A stretch of 64,000 nucleotides of DNA from Paratinospora sagittata (lineage: Eukaryota; Streptophyta; Magnoliopsida; Ranunculales; Menispermaceae), in assembly GCA_035771175.1 (NCBI GenBank), contig CM069608.1:15919519-15983518 (forward strand), given 5' to 3'. Under the pieces are notes generated by a model, which saw only the letters and a list, made by a program, of their open reading frames with translations, was not told the origin of the DNA and ran no database searches. A program made the translations under genes and the position numbers. Below, one piece after another: positions 23,450-35,827 of this stretch. Position 1 is the first letter of the stretch, and the number at the start of each line of letters is the position of its first letter.

Positions 23450-24180
23450 ATTCGGTCCTATCTCACCGAACCGAACACATAGGTTCGGTGCCACAGACCG
23501 AACATAATGTAACAGGTATGATTAACTGAAGACCAAACAGTGTGAATTAAAAAAACCCACCAATTTGAAATATACAGTTCGGTCCTATTCCACCAAACAC
23601 GTTGTTTATCTTCATTCAGTTCGGTCATATGTCACCGAACCTCCTTCGTACAGTTTGGTTTTTTGGCACTGAACTGTGCATTTTACATCTAGAGTTCTAT
23701 GTGGTATACATAGATGTTTTTGTGGTATTAATAGTGGTTCGGTCCCTGTGTCACCGAATATTTACACATAGTTCTGTACCATAAGACCGAACAGTGTCAA
23801 TCCAAAATACCCTACGTGTAAAATGTATTGTTCGGTCCTATTCCACTGAACTAGTTATTTATCTTCATTCAGTTCGGTCACATAACACCAAACCTCCGTC
23901 ATAGAGTTCAGTATTTTGGTACCAAATTGTACATTTTACGTCTACAGGTCTATGTGGTATACATAAATGTTTTGTGGTATTAATAGTGATTCGGTCCATG
24001 TGTCACCGAACCTATTCACATAGTTCGGTACCTAATTACCGAACAATGCCAATCTAAAATACCTCACATGTGTAAAATGTACGGTTCGGTCCAGTTCCAC
24101 CGAACATGCTTCTTAGTGTTCGGTTGTATGTTACCGACCTAATCTAGTACGTTCGGTACCACATGACTGAACCCTATATA
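23450..24180. repeat. Array of ACCGAAC-arm hairpins in ~253-bp units
   Basis: About 15 short imperfect inverted repeats of the form GTTCGGT-(8 to 10 nt)-ACCGAAC occur in 730 bp. The same landmark, GTTCGGTCCTATTCC, recurs at 23577, 23830 and 24084 (last copy slightly changed), so the higher-order unit is 253-254 bp with each unit holding several hairpins. The region codes for nothing I can see. It lies between the convergent 3' ends of the PMD relic and the OTU relic. Confidence 0.85.
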
Positions 24181-24369
24181 TTTTGGGTTTTCTTAAGGTT
24201 TTGAGTGTAACATTCAAGTCAAACCTGTACATTTTCAATAAACATGTGCAAATAACCAATAAAATGACATTTGTATTCAATTGAATTAGGCTATACAAAT
24301 TGTATGTATTTCAAAATGACAATTGTATGTAAGTATTCGTATGTATTCCAACATTTACGAAAAATCCAT

Positions 24370-25134
24370 TCAACAAGTGTATTGTCCCTAAGGAGTGTCC
24401 AGGTCCACTGTGTTTTGGGTGACCTTTCTGTGGTTCATGTTATATACAATATATGGCATCTCCCATCCCTTTGCATGTGGAACACAGAATATGTGCCAAT
24501 CAGTTGATATTAAAAGTATTGGGCATGTAGAATCGAGCAAAACCTACAAATGACCATGATAATATCAACATTTGCATTTCATATAGACACAAAATTGTCT
24601 TCCAAGATAATAAAAATAAAGAAGTTAGTCATACGTGCACAAAGTGGTTATTTTTTCAATTAACCAATGTCAATCATGCGTCTTGCATTAAATGGAGGAG
24701 CCTCGGTTCGTAGGGAAAGAAATATCAGACACTATGACATTGACAGAAGCACTACCTTTGCATTGTAACATAATGCTAACATCAAACCCATATCTGGCAA
24801 TGTCATCTATGCATTATAAGGTGTTGAAGTGTCATAACAACACAATGACTTGATTATCTCGTGCACCCTCTCTGAACTTTTCAAAATTGATGTATAATGG
24901 TCTTCATATCTTAGCACCTCTCTTAATAAGTCTTCCCTCACTTGGGGCCAACCATCTGCTCTTAAACCCAATGCTTCGACAACTACCCGACACCCACAAT
25001 GTCCATCGGGTTTGACATCATTGACTTAATTAATGTACCAGCGCCAACCATTAGGGAACTGATCCACATAAATGTGAGATTTGTTTGAGCGTGACCTATA
25101 GATCTTTTTTGCTGATGATACATAAGAAATGGTT
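24370..25134 (-). pseudogene. OTU-like C-terminal part of a Mutator-type transposase gene
   Basis: The minus strand reads IYVDQFPNGWRWYIN, stop, VNDVKPDGHCGCRVVVEALG, then WPQVREDLLREVLRYEDHY. This is the OTU-type fold with the D-G-H-C catalytic start seen at the C-terminus of plant FAR1/MULE transposase-like proteins. Lower down, ISTDWHIFCVPHAKGWE (24430-24510) matches the usual end of such proteins. Stops interrupt it. Its N-terminal continuation is at 29853-30440, beyond the LTR insertion. Confidence 0.7.
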
Positions 25135-28100
25135 GTTGGTCCACCCAAGAGGGGGGTGAATTGGGTGAGATGGTCAATTTTAAATATCTCTTCCAATAAC
25201 TTAGTGATTTACATAAGTGTATTGGAATTTGATGCAAAACTAGAACACAGACTAAATTATAAACGTGAGACACACAGATTTATAGTGGTTCGACCGAGCC
25301 TACGTCCACTACCTAATCTCCTGATTAGAGTTTTCCTAATCCACTAACTGATTCTCTTACGGGTGAGAATCAAACTGTTACAACTGCCCTTTTACAGGTT
25401 AAAGGCAAACCTATCCTTTCACGGGCTAAAGATGAACCAAATTTCCTTTTTCCGGGATGAGAAGAAACTCATGTTCCTTTTACGGGGATAAAGAAGAACA
25501 GTTTTCGTTTTACAGGATAAGGAAGAATTGTTTCTCTTTTACAGGTTAAGAGATAACCTATCCTTTTACAGGTTAAGGATGCACCTATCCTTTTACAGGT
25601 TAAGGATGCACCTATCCTTTTACGGGATTAGGATGAACCTATTTTTTACTTGCAGGTGAGGATGGACCTTTTTCTCTTTCACACTAACTCATAAGCTCCC
25701 TGACTTACTTTGAAACTTAAATGACTTAAACCTAAGGCCATTAATGCACAGTTAGCATCCTGTTATGTTTTAAAACAATTCAATGTATGAGGGCGTTACT
25801 ATCCGAGTAAGCGTCCTGCTTTTAAAACATAAAACAAAACATGAGGGTGCTACAACAGTGTAAGCGTCTTACTAATTAAAAATATTTTAAACAAAAACAC
25901 AAGCACGCTAAAGGATAATCAGCATCCTGAAAGTTACTAAGTTGATTTCCAAAGGTGAGGGCGCTTCTATCCAGAAAACGTCCTGATAGATTATTCAACT
26001 TATAACTATCAGCGTCCTCAAAGAAAACATTTTTTGAAGAACTTAAGAAAAATCTTTCAGTGAACTGATGCTGAGTCAACTTTCTGACAACTTCAGAGGT
26101 TGACTAATAAAGGATGTCATGCTCCACTATACGTGACGTCATGACCAGCACGGAAACCTCCGAGTATACCCTCCGTCGGTACACCCGACGTCCCGTTAGC
26201 CTAAAATACATATACAAATCCCCAAGAAGAAATAAAAGTACTTCCTTAACAACCAACTAACATGATCACAATGAAATAAAATATTACTTCTCCAAATTAC
26301 CAAATATAAAATTCAGAGTCTTCAAAATGATACAAAACCCAACACATCCCAACTATGTGTTAAATATACAATTACTAGGGTTTATCATGTACATAATTAT
26401 CAAAATACAAAACTAAATGTACAACACCTACATGAAACAAAAATAAGGGACGCTCCGCAGTCAAGCCTTCTCTTTTCCTTTTCTATCAGATCCTGAAAGA
26501 AGATGGTGAGGTGTGAGCTACAGCCAGCTCAGTGAATGTTATTTACAAGTGGCATAAACTTGCATTTATAAAACATGGTAAGATCATAAAACAGTTGAAA
26601 TATCATGTTGACGAAATAGATTACATACATGATAACATAATGCATCAAGTCATACATAAGACGATACTCGTATGGGGGTTTCAAGGCCTGGTGCGCGACA
26701 CACAGCGCCCAAACACACACACAATACTCGTATTCTATTAGGGTTTCTGGGGTTGTGCAGCAAGTAGGATTAGTTTAAACTAACTTACCCATACACAAGC
26801 CATAAAACCCTCTGCAGGGTACACAACTGGGATCGCCGCTAGACTTACGAGAATTTCCAAAAAGAGGAAATTCCAACTAGGAGCCTCAACCCAAATTGTC
26901 ATCCCAATGAATTATGCTCAAATGTATTTCATGGAATATTAAAACATGCATACCATCATACATAAGCATTTAAAACATTTCTATACTACAATGCCACATA
27001 TAAATAATCCAAAAGTAAAAGAACACTCACACTTGATTGGCTAAGTTTAGCCAATCCAATCGCCAAAACTCTCCAATTGACTAAACGGGTTCAAGATCAA
27101 TTACAAGACCTGGAAATAACATGGTTCATACAACTGAAAATCAGTCATAAAGTGTGTCAAAACCCCATGTTCAAACCCAATCTAAAGTCAATTAGATTCT
27201 AAATTGATTACCCCCTTGAGCCAATTTCCATATTGCCCAACTTGATCATTTAGACTCAATTAAACTAAAATTGACCTAAATTGAATGTAATAGGGTGATC
27301 CCATGATCCAACCACTAATATACATGAAATTCAATTATAATGAGGGTCAATTAGACTATACATCAAGTCAATTTCATCAATTGACTAAGTCTTGGTCAAA
27401 ATCCCCAATTAGGCCAATAGAAAACATAAGATCAAAATGAACTAAGTCATATCAATTTAACCTAGGTTCTAACATTTTAAACCCATGATTATACTCAATT
27501 TGGGTCCAATTAAACAATCCCGAAGTCAATTTCATAAATTGACTTGCTTTGGGTGAAAACTCCGAATTTGGGCAAAATCCTCAAATTACATGCAAAATTG
27601 CCAAAGCACATGAAAAATGTCAAATACTTAGCCTAAATCAAAATTAGTCAACCTTAGGGTGTCCATTATGAGAACCCACTGAATTCTATCATCAACACCC
27701 TAATCATGCCCAAAAAAGACCTACATTGCATAATTTTTCAGATTTTCTATCAAGAGCATCAAAAGCCCCAAATCTGTAAATTTTCTTACATAGGCCATAT
27801 TGCCAATTTTTACACTAGGCCACCATACATTGCCACAAAATTTACTGATCTAACAACATGGTTTCATTCACAATGCCTCCTAGAACAACATAGTTGACAT
27901 GCATGACTTTTGGAAAAGTCTAAGGTCGTGAACCAAACAATGACCATTTACACTAAACCATATGATTTCACCATTAAAATATCAAGCTAAATACATGAAT
28001 CAGTCCCTAATATTGATCAGTCCATCATAGATGGCATGCAAAGCTTAAGTCAAAGTCTTGGTCAATGAACCAAGACTAGGTCATTTGTACTAAACCCTAA

Positions 28101-29847
28101 CAGTTTCTTGTTAGAAATTGAGGTTTTTGCCTTTAGAGGATTCCCAACACACTCTAAACCCACATATCAAACATGCAAAGCATTTGGACAACATTTGATT
28201 TCCACTACCCCTTCAAATCTGGGTTTCATACAATGCATGCATCAAAACAACACTAGTATGCATGAACCAAAGAGATTGAAGGAAGAACAATGAGGGAAAA
28301 CATGCAAACATTAGGGATTTTGAGCAAAATCCACCAACCCTAGGTTTCCTCTTCTTTTCTCCTCTCCAGCTCCTTTCACTCTTTTCTGGCTGAGAAATGA
28401 GCAAATGAGCCTAAAATTACGTTTTGGTTGCTTAAATAGACAAGCTTGGGCCCACAACTAAAAGTTGTCAAAACTATCAAAAAACTAGTTTTCCTGTTGC
28501 AATACTTTCACTTAGATAATCAATTTATTGTAACATACACACCTATTTAACATCTTAACTGTTCCAAAGTTTCATGAGGAAGTTACCAACATTCTGGTAA
28601 ACTTTCAACTCAATCCAACGGTGGGATTGCGAGATCTAACTATTTGATCAAAACCGCGTAAGAAAATTTGAAAATCCTTGAAACAGTGTTTGGAGTCTTA
28701 TAACTCATAGTAGGTAACTCCGATCAAGATCTTCACCGTACATAATGAAGATCAATCATATAAGAATGAGTTGACAAAATTTCAGCTCAAGTGGACCACG
28801 GATCTAGGAGATCAAACCATTGATGTAATTTGTGACAGAAATTTTTTCCTCCATGGGGCAAGCTCCACTGTATCCAAAACACCGTTTTTGACATGTTTTG
28901 ACCTCGAACGGGTCTCCGATGGTTCCGAAATTTCATGCGCACTCTTTATGACCTAAAATCATGCGAAGACACTCAAACTTACGTGCTTCGAGCATCAAAA
29001 TGCATATACATGTACGTATACGAATACGTATACTGGTACACTATGGGTCAAAATGACGTCACCTAAAGGCACGAGTGCTACAAAGGAGGTCGCTACTATA
29101 CAAGTAAGCATCCTAATAAACCAGTTCAATTCAACCTAGAATGTTATCAACGTCCTAATGAGTCATCAACGTCCTAATGAGTCATCAACGTCCTGACTTA
29201 ACAAGTTCAAGAGAGCGCAGCTAAATCATTAGCTTCTTGAATGATTCTTTAAAAATAGCTTTGACTCGCGATTAAATATTCGATAGATGTGAATAAAAAC
29301 TCGGTATATTTCAAATTAAATATATAAAATGAAATCATTTGAAATACTGCAAAACGTATGATCAAAACATGTAGATTTGAAAAACATATGCAAATGATTT
29401 ATGCATGGTTTTGAAGAACATTTTGAGCAATAACGATTAAAGAAAGACATACCTTAAATACTTTGTGTATTTCTCATTTCTCATAACCGTTAAATCCAAC
29501 TCTTCATTATGAGATCTTCAATAAGAGTTTTGTGCGGAATTGAATGACTTGAACGTTGATCGAGAGGTGTAGACTTGAAGCTTGATCGAATAGTTCGAGT
29601 GAAGTGATCTTGAAATCCAGATGTGATCATTGAACTCCTTTTAATTGAAACGAACTTGACCGTTGGATGTGATCTTTGAGTTCCTTGATCGAGTCGTTCC
29701 TTGGCTTTTTGCTTCCCTTAGGTGCTTTGATAAAATCTTGATACATGCACGGTTAGCACTGAAAAGTATTTTGATTGTGATCATCAAAATATACTTTATC
29801 ACAATATATTTAGGGACAAGCTAAGTGATAAATCGTATAGGTTAACA
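25135..29847. mobile_element. LTR-type insertion (about 1.74 kb after removing the nested solo LTR)
   Basis: It begins TGTTGGTCCACC and ends TAGGTTAACA. The flanks ATGGT (25130-25134) and ATGGC (29848-29852) match at 4 of 5 bases. No coding domain is visible. It holds a block of tandem CCTTTTACAGGTTAAGGATG-like copies (25380-25660) and repeated GTAAGCGTCCTG-like motifs on both sides of the nested LTR. It splits the Mutator-type gene. It is either a solo LTR or a short non-autonomous element. Confidence 0.6.
26115..29082 (-). mobile_element. Solo LTR 3 (2.97 kb, Gypsy type)
   Basis: It starts TGTCATGCTCCAC and ends GAGTGCTACA, with a perfect target duplication AAGGA (26110-26114, 29083-29087). 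The first 110 bp resemble solo LTR 1: both contain TGACGTCATGACC, then GTTAGCCT and AATC.CCAA. No gag-pol is inside. It interrupts the repeat 25135-29847, so it is the youngest layer of this nest. Confidence 0.87.
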
Positions 29848-29852
29848 ATGGC

Positions 29853-30440
29853 ATGGGCAGACAAGACACGTTCAAACAGTGAGGAACTTCTTTTTGTTGA
29901 TTTGTCGATCTTCTTACTTGGCACTCCCATCACAACTCTCATATTTTCTGGTTAATTGTTCAATCTCCGCGGCAAAATTTAAATTCGGCTCATTGTTATT
30001 CTTGAAATGAACAAGATTTAATTTTCACCAATGGACATCTACTGAAGAGAGGGGAATTGGCATATTCGCTTCTTTACACAAAACAAGCTCATGGGCATAA
30101 GGTAACTCGGGTGTTCTTTATAACACACACCCACAAGAATTTCGGTTCATCTCAATGTATTCACTTCATTTTAGCTCTTCGGATATCTTCTCCAATGCAG
30201 CTTTAGAGAGAAATCCACGCTAATTTATGTAAGTTGAAGCCTGATAGTTATGTTGTACAATGTTCAGGCTTCTTTCATATGAAGCCTTGATCTTTGTGTG
30301 TTGAAACTCGAGCATTGAATTGATAACCACCCAAGAAGTCTCAAAGTTACCTTGAGATGAGCCGAAATATCTTTTCAACTTTGAATGCGGTTTCTGTATG
30401 AGGTCTCCAAGATCATCCATCCAATAAGAACACAAAGGTC
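29853..30440 (-). pseudogene. Mutator-type (FAR1-like) transposase C-terminal fragment with SWIM-type finger
   Basis: The minus strand has WMDDLGDLIQKPHSKLKRYFG, FETSWVVINSMLEFQHTKIKASYE, and below 30220 the pieces AALEKISEELK, EYIEMNRNSCGCVL and LPYAHELVLCKEANMPIPLS. This is the region before and across the SWIM zinc finger (CXC...CXH) of MULE transposases. The third ligand Cys is replaced by Tyr, and stops occur. The transposase core upstream of 30440 is absent. Confidence 0.72.
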
Positions 30441-32187
30441 TCTGTATCGGTAAATTTGGCTATTTACTTCTCAAGTTTGAGTTCTAGCTCTTATTTTAAA
30501 AATACTTAAATGTAGCCCTCTTACTCGTGTAAAATATCTAAAATACCCTTATTCTTTTCTAGATTTAAAATAACTTTAGAATCCTCGTCCCTTTTCAACT
30601 CCTAGGTCACTAAGGATAAAATAAAAACCCTATAAATTAGAAACCCACGTTCATTTCAACCACCCACTGCATTAATATCCATTAAACACTTCTTTAATTT
30701 CACAACGTCACCAAAGAATGTAAGAATAAAAAGGAAATGACGACATATGGGGAAGATCAAACAAGCTTGAAAACGAATTGGCTCTCCACAACGCACAATA
30801 CCAACGACGACGATTAATGCCCTCTTCTATTTGGTTTTGTTCATTACGGATTCTTTACATTCAATTGTAAGTGTGTCGTTCTTCGCTCTGTATTAACTCT
30901 TGTATCCACTCGAGTAAGCTATTAATAGATGGACAAGAAATCTTGTACATGTAGGGAATTTAATATTTACCAATTGCCTTGTGCTTGTGTCCTTACTCAC
31001 GACTAGACGTGGCAATAAACCATATACGAACGGGTACAGGTATGGACAATGCCTTATACTAACGAATATATAACATGTTCGTACCTGTCCCAACTTGAAA
31101 AATAGATATTAATTGTTCGTTCGTACCCGTATGTTTTAAAAAACATGTAGCCTAATTTTGTTCGTTTTTGCACACTTTTTTGTTTTTCACCGTGGTTGTT
31201 AAATTTAATTTATTGTTGTTGTTAAATATAAATGAATTGATGGCTATAAATGTGCATCAAATATGAAAATTGAAGGGTTTCAAGTTTCAATCAAGGGTTT
31301 CAAGTTTCAATCAAGGTAGGGCGTGGGTATCTTGAAATTAAAAAATATATAAAACTTCAATTTTATACCTTGTATTAAGTAGAAACTAGGTACCCAGTTT
31401 CTTAAACTTCTGTTTAGTCCCAACCCGATTTTAAAAATGGATATAGATTTTATGTCCGTACCCGACCTAAATTTTAAAATATTTTGTCTGTATTTGTTTT
31501 TAAACGGGTCAGACGAAAGCGGACAAATAGGTTTGGACCCACGACACCATCAAGTTTAAATAAGTGGCCTAGCCTCCAAATACTACAATACAACATTTTT
31601 ACTAGTAGCCTATGTAGAATCAATATTCCAGTTGGTCACAATGTAAATGCAACAAAAGCACGTGTGGCACTCCCGCAATTGACACGCGGTTCTACTGGCG
31701 GGTGTCAGAAGCAAAGGTTGCCATCAATCGATGAAGATCAAATATTGCGTAAATGCGAATAGTGTGGTGGTACAAAACACGATAAGTAAACGCGTAAGGA
31801 ACCCATTCCCCTTCACTAATGCAACGATCAACCGTCCATTGGATGTGACACATCTAACATGCATTTCTGTTTAGGGTCCATCTTTATCTTACGGGTATCC
31901 ATTTGTAGCTAATTAATGACCTTGAACATTTTACTTAAATCTATGTATTATCCATTTATAAGAAATATTCACATGAAAATTATGTGTAAACAATTATGTA
32001 ATTTAACATTTTTTATTTAAAGTAATGTTTTTTTAAGAATTATTAAAACTAGAATGAGTGAAAAAATATTTAATGTATAAGAAATATTAAAATGAAAGTC
32101 AAGCATACAAAAATTATGCAATTCAATGAGTTTTATTCATTTCTTCAAAAATATTTATTTTGTAGTGTTAAGAAATATTAAAATTAA
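30441..32187. other. Intergenic, no gene recognised
   Basis: Holds a 20-bp direct repeat (31264-31315, GGGTTTCAAGTTTCAATCAA twice) and ACGGGT-rich ends near 31000-31130 and 31400-31530 that look like an old small transposon. Nothing codes convincingly. Confidence 0.4.
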
Positions 32188-32497
32188 CTAAGGGTGTATT
32201 TGGTAGCTAAAAAAAATTTTCTTGAGAAAATTTTTCCATAGTTCTTTGGTTAGACATGAAATTTTTTTGTCATAGTTGGTTATTTGTTAGTTATTCAGTT
32301 ATATAACTATAACTTCTCCAAACTAGAACAAAAAAAAAGTTCTCATAAGATTTTTTTTTCTCACCCCCTAGTTGAGAAAACAACGGGCTTGAAAATTTTT
32401 TTTAACTTTTTTCTCACATTTTTTACTGATCAAACATGGGAAAATAGAATTTTCTCAATAAAATCACTATTTTCTCATGTACTAAACACACCCTTAG
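32188..32497. mobile_element. MITE-like element with 17-bp terminal inverted repeats
   Basis: The left end CTAAGGGTGTATTTGGTAG pairs with the right end whose reverse complement is CTAAGGGTGTGTTTAGTAC. It is 310 bp, very AT-rich and non-coding. The GGGTGTRTTTRGT terminus is common in plant hAT- and PIF-type MITEs. I could not settle the target duplication, so the superfamily is open. Confidence 0.65.
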
Positions 32498-32584
32498 GCC
32501 TTTTACATAAAACATCTAAACCCGAACTATTTGAATTAGGATTTTTGAACCCAACCCAACCCAATCCGTTACACCCCTAATAGA

Positions 32585-33060
32585 GGGAGAGCGTTGAGTT
32601 GGAACCAGTGTAGTTGTCCTCCAAGCTAGGTATCTCGAACCTGTAAGGAAGATGAACAAAGAATATGCATACTATCATAAAGAGCACCGGTGTGGTGCCA
32701 GTCAAAGACCCTCTGATGCCTAAGTTAGTTTCGAGCTGTCTTGAGGTTAATCTTGCATTAATTGAAGTAATTAATGACTTGCCTCATTAATGGGGGTTAA
32801 TGATGTATTTCTAGAAGTGGGGTTTTGTGGCTAGGTTGACGACAACATTTGGCGTCGTATTATATGCTTGGTATCCAGCATTTGGTGCAGTGGGTCCCAC
32901 ATCATCATTATTCAATTGTCACGATTGTCGAGTTGAGTCAGCCCGGTGTACCGAGCTGACGTGAACGTCGTCCTTGAGCTCATCTGGTAACTATCAAGTG
33001 GTTGGTATCAACCTGTCGTTTGACTAGAATCTTAGGATGGTTCTTGCTTGTGAAATCATT
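32585..33060 (-). repeat. LTR fragment related to the LTR at 51603-52403
   Basis: The GAGCACCGGTGTGGTGCC stretch and the following AAAGACCCTC match, in reverse complement, positions 52225-52262. Similarity extends to GAGTTGGAACC about 90 bp to the left. It also contains GTC.ATTGTCGAGTTGAGTCAGCC. It is a truncated copy in opposite orientation. Confidence 0.55.
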
Positions 33061-33403
33061 TAGGTGGCTACAAGGTCGATAAGCCGAGAAATGAGTCTTA
33101 CAATATCTAAGCCTTCTTAAAACAAAGATAGAATCTTTTTATATATAACAAAAGAAAACTACAAGTCAAGACAAATATCTTTTTAACAAAGCTTGTACGC
33201 TATTAAAGGTTTGAGATTGTGTCTTTAACTAGGTTTTTAGGTAAAGGGTCACTAATTTTTTTGACCTCAAAGATCCGACAACATATAATGTGACCAAACA
33301 CTAGCCCACACATATATTGAACTTGTGTTTGTTGAAAATATTGGAATTAGTGGGGCCCCTATTGTAGTATTAATAAATATATTCTTAGGAGCAATTTTTA
33401 ATA

Positions 33404-33415
33404 TGGTATCAAAGC
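33404..33415 (+). other. Degenerate tRNA-Met primer-binding site
   Basis: TGGTATCAAAGC differs from the consensus TGGTATCAGAGC by one base. The upstream stretch (about 33330-33400) is likely the end of an old plus-strand LTR. No ORF follows. Confidence 0.45.
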
Positions 33416-33539
33416 AAGTTTTTTTTGAAGATCTCATGTTCAAACATCGTGACAAGCGTATTTGTTTGTTTATTAATCTTGTCTTTTTTGCCTACAATAA
33501 ATCTAGTCCATGATATACAGAGTTGAGCCTCTACTTATA

Positions 33540-35640
33540 AGATATAGCTTTTAGTAGAAGTGTAAGTCAACCCGACCCACCCAACCAACCCGATATAAAA
33601 AATCCAACCCGAAGGTTTTGGGTTGGGTCATGGGTTGATACCCTTGGAACCCAACCGAACGTATCATTAACATTTAAATCTCTTATCCACCCTAAAGCCA
33701 CTAAATTGTGGAACTAACGAAATCCTTATAGCCTCAAACTCAAATCACAATCTTTTTAGCCTTCTACATAAAACCTTTCAACACTTCTTCTTAGATTTTT
33801 TTTTCATCTAAAGTTCAAGCTATCTTTAGGAATATATATATATATATTTAAGTCATTTCAACCAGAATGACCAACCTAACCCAATCTAACCCATTACACC
33901 CCTAGCTTTTAGGTCCTATAGTTTCTAATAAATGGTTCTTACTAAATGGTGGGTGTTAATGAGTATGCAACTGTATCGATGAGTTCCTTTGTGGATGTGT
34001 TTCCTTCATGGGGGGACGAGTCATATGCCAAAGGCTCCAACAATGTGTATACTTATCATTTTAACCATGTTACCCACGGTGTGGGAATTTATTCTAAAAG
34101 ATTGCTCACAATGCAGAAGAGATCCACTCTTATATAATGAACTCTTTTATTTTCTATAGGAAAATATTGTTTTAGGACAAACACATTTAATTAATGGAAA
34201 ATGATGTCATTAATTAATGGAAAATGATGTGAAAATATTGTTTTCACACCATTCTCTTGGTGTGAAAACAAAGGAAAAAATTCAACTTCTTTTGCTGGGA
34301 AATGGACTAAACTGTAAGTGCTTCTTGTTCTTAGTGGCTTTTGGTCAAAAAGTTATAGCTAGTTGAAAAACAAAAGTCAATTCTTTCTCATGAAGCGACT
34401 CCAGCCATGTGGACGACTTCCGCCTAATGCGGGATGCTGTGCCCTCTTATTCCTTTACAAAAGCAAGTTGGAGCCCCCGGAGTGGTCAAGTTAAGATAAG
34501 AGGAGATACGGTGAGTGCCAATCTGCTGGAGCTCTTTTCAATTGAAAAATTCAAACTTAGGCTCTGCTGCATCGGCAATTCTATTGCAACGATAAATTGA
34601 CTGACATTTGATTATAAGATAGATGAATGGTATATAATTCTTGATGTCTTAAATAATATCATTTCCTTCTATAATGATAAAGTTAAGATAGTTAACATTT
34701 TCATACACTAATTCTTGATGCCTTAGACAAAGTTAATAATTTCAGGGACATGTTACGTGCACTGTCTAATTTCAAGGATAAGCTCCAATGAGAGAAGAGA
34801 TTGGCGTCCATATTCAATGGGTGTGTAGGTGCCCCTATAGTAGTCCACAGTGTAATGAGTTTTTCATCGAATATACTATTTCTTTTTAGAATAATAAAGT
34901 TAAAGATAATTAACATTTTTATAAAACATCAATAATTAATTATATATTATTTTATTCTCTTCTAGTCATGCGTGTTAGAAAAATCACTATACAAAAGTGT
35001 TTCAAACTTTAAAATCTCTATACTAATATAGAGAAAATAGTTGACATCAAACTTTTTTAATGTCCACATGGATGAAACAACAAATTTACACTTCCACTCC
35101 TTCCTTCTTTCTCACCTATGTCTTCTCCATTTTTGGCCTTTTAGTTTAACTTCAAAATTTTCGTGTTCTACTCTTACAATTTCCACCTTTTTTTTACTCT
35201 TCCTTGCCTTTTAATTTTTAAATTTTTAATTCTATAAAATAACTTTATTCTTTTATCGATACTATTTATACAGCTAAAACTTCTTAACAACAATGTGCCA
35301 CTTTTTTAAAAAATATTAAAATTATTTATTATTTATTAATACTCAATTAAAATTATATTTAAATTTAAAAAAAAGAAATATAGACATTTTTGTAAAACGT
35401 CACATCTTCCCAAAAGGTTGTCAAGTTGCCCAACCTATTTCTTTGTAAAACTGTCTTGACCTGATCCTATGCTCCTATCTCTCTTTAATTTCTTAGTTAC
35501 ATTCACATGTGGAAAAAGTATCATTTGTTGCAGTATTTACAGCACAACAAAGCAACAATTTTCCTTTTTTTTTTTTTTTTTTTTGCTAATTCTTACCCCT
35601 TTTGACTTTTCTTTTTATAACTTTCAACTATTTAGCCCAT
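33540..35640. other. Intergenic, upstream of the LRR kinase
   Basis: The segment 33555-33905 has CCCGACCC/CCCAACC-rich ends in inverted orientation (AAGTGTAAGTCAACCC on the left, TAACCCATTACACCCC on the right) and is probably a small DNA transposon. A 34150-34270 block has short direct repeats of TTAATTAATGGAAAATGATG. The rest is AT-rich with no gene. Confidence 0.4.
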
Positions 35641-35644
35641 GGAC

Positions 35645-35649
<5 letters not shown>

Positions 35650-35690
<41 letters not shown>
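35650..35690. repeat. (TA)n microsatellite in the LRR kinase upstream region
   Basis: About 20 TA units, some 140 bp before the start codon chosen for the kinase. It lies in the 5' leader or proximal promoter, so length changes could matter for expression. Confidence 0.95.
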
Positions 35691-35693
<3 letters not shown>

Positions 35694-35827
35694 TTTATTA
35701 TGAAATATTTTATTTTAGTGCAATGCAAGTGTCCGAATACTAGTTTTTTATTTTTATTATCGTCATTGTTCTCTATATATGAGTGAAGCAATTTATGATT
35801 TCTCAACATTTTGAAACAGGAGGAAGC

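Noticed and set aside
23450..24180. CRISPR-like spaced repeats
   Set aside because: Arms and spacing vary, the repeats are hairpins in a 253-bp tandem unit, and the genome is a plant nuclear one with introns and LTR elements.
35469..35786. 105-codon ORF upstream of the receptor kinase
   Set aside because: Poly-Phe from a T run and Tyr-Ile repeats from the (TA)n tract; it is leader/promoter DNA.
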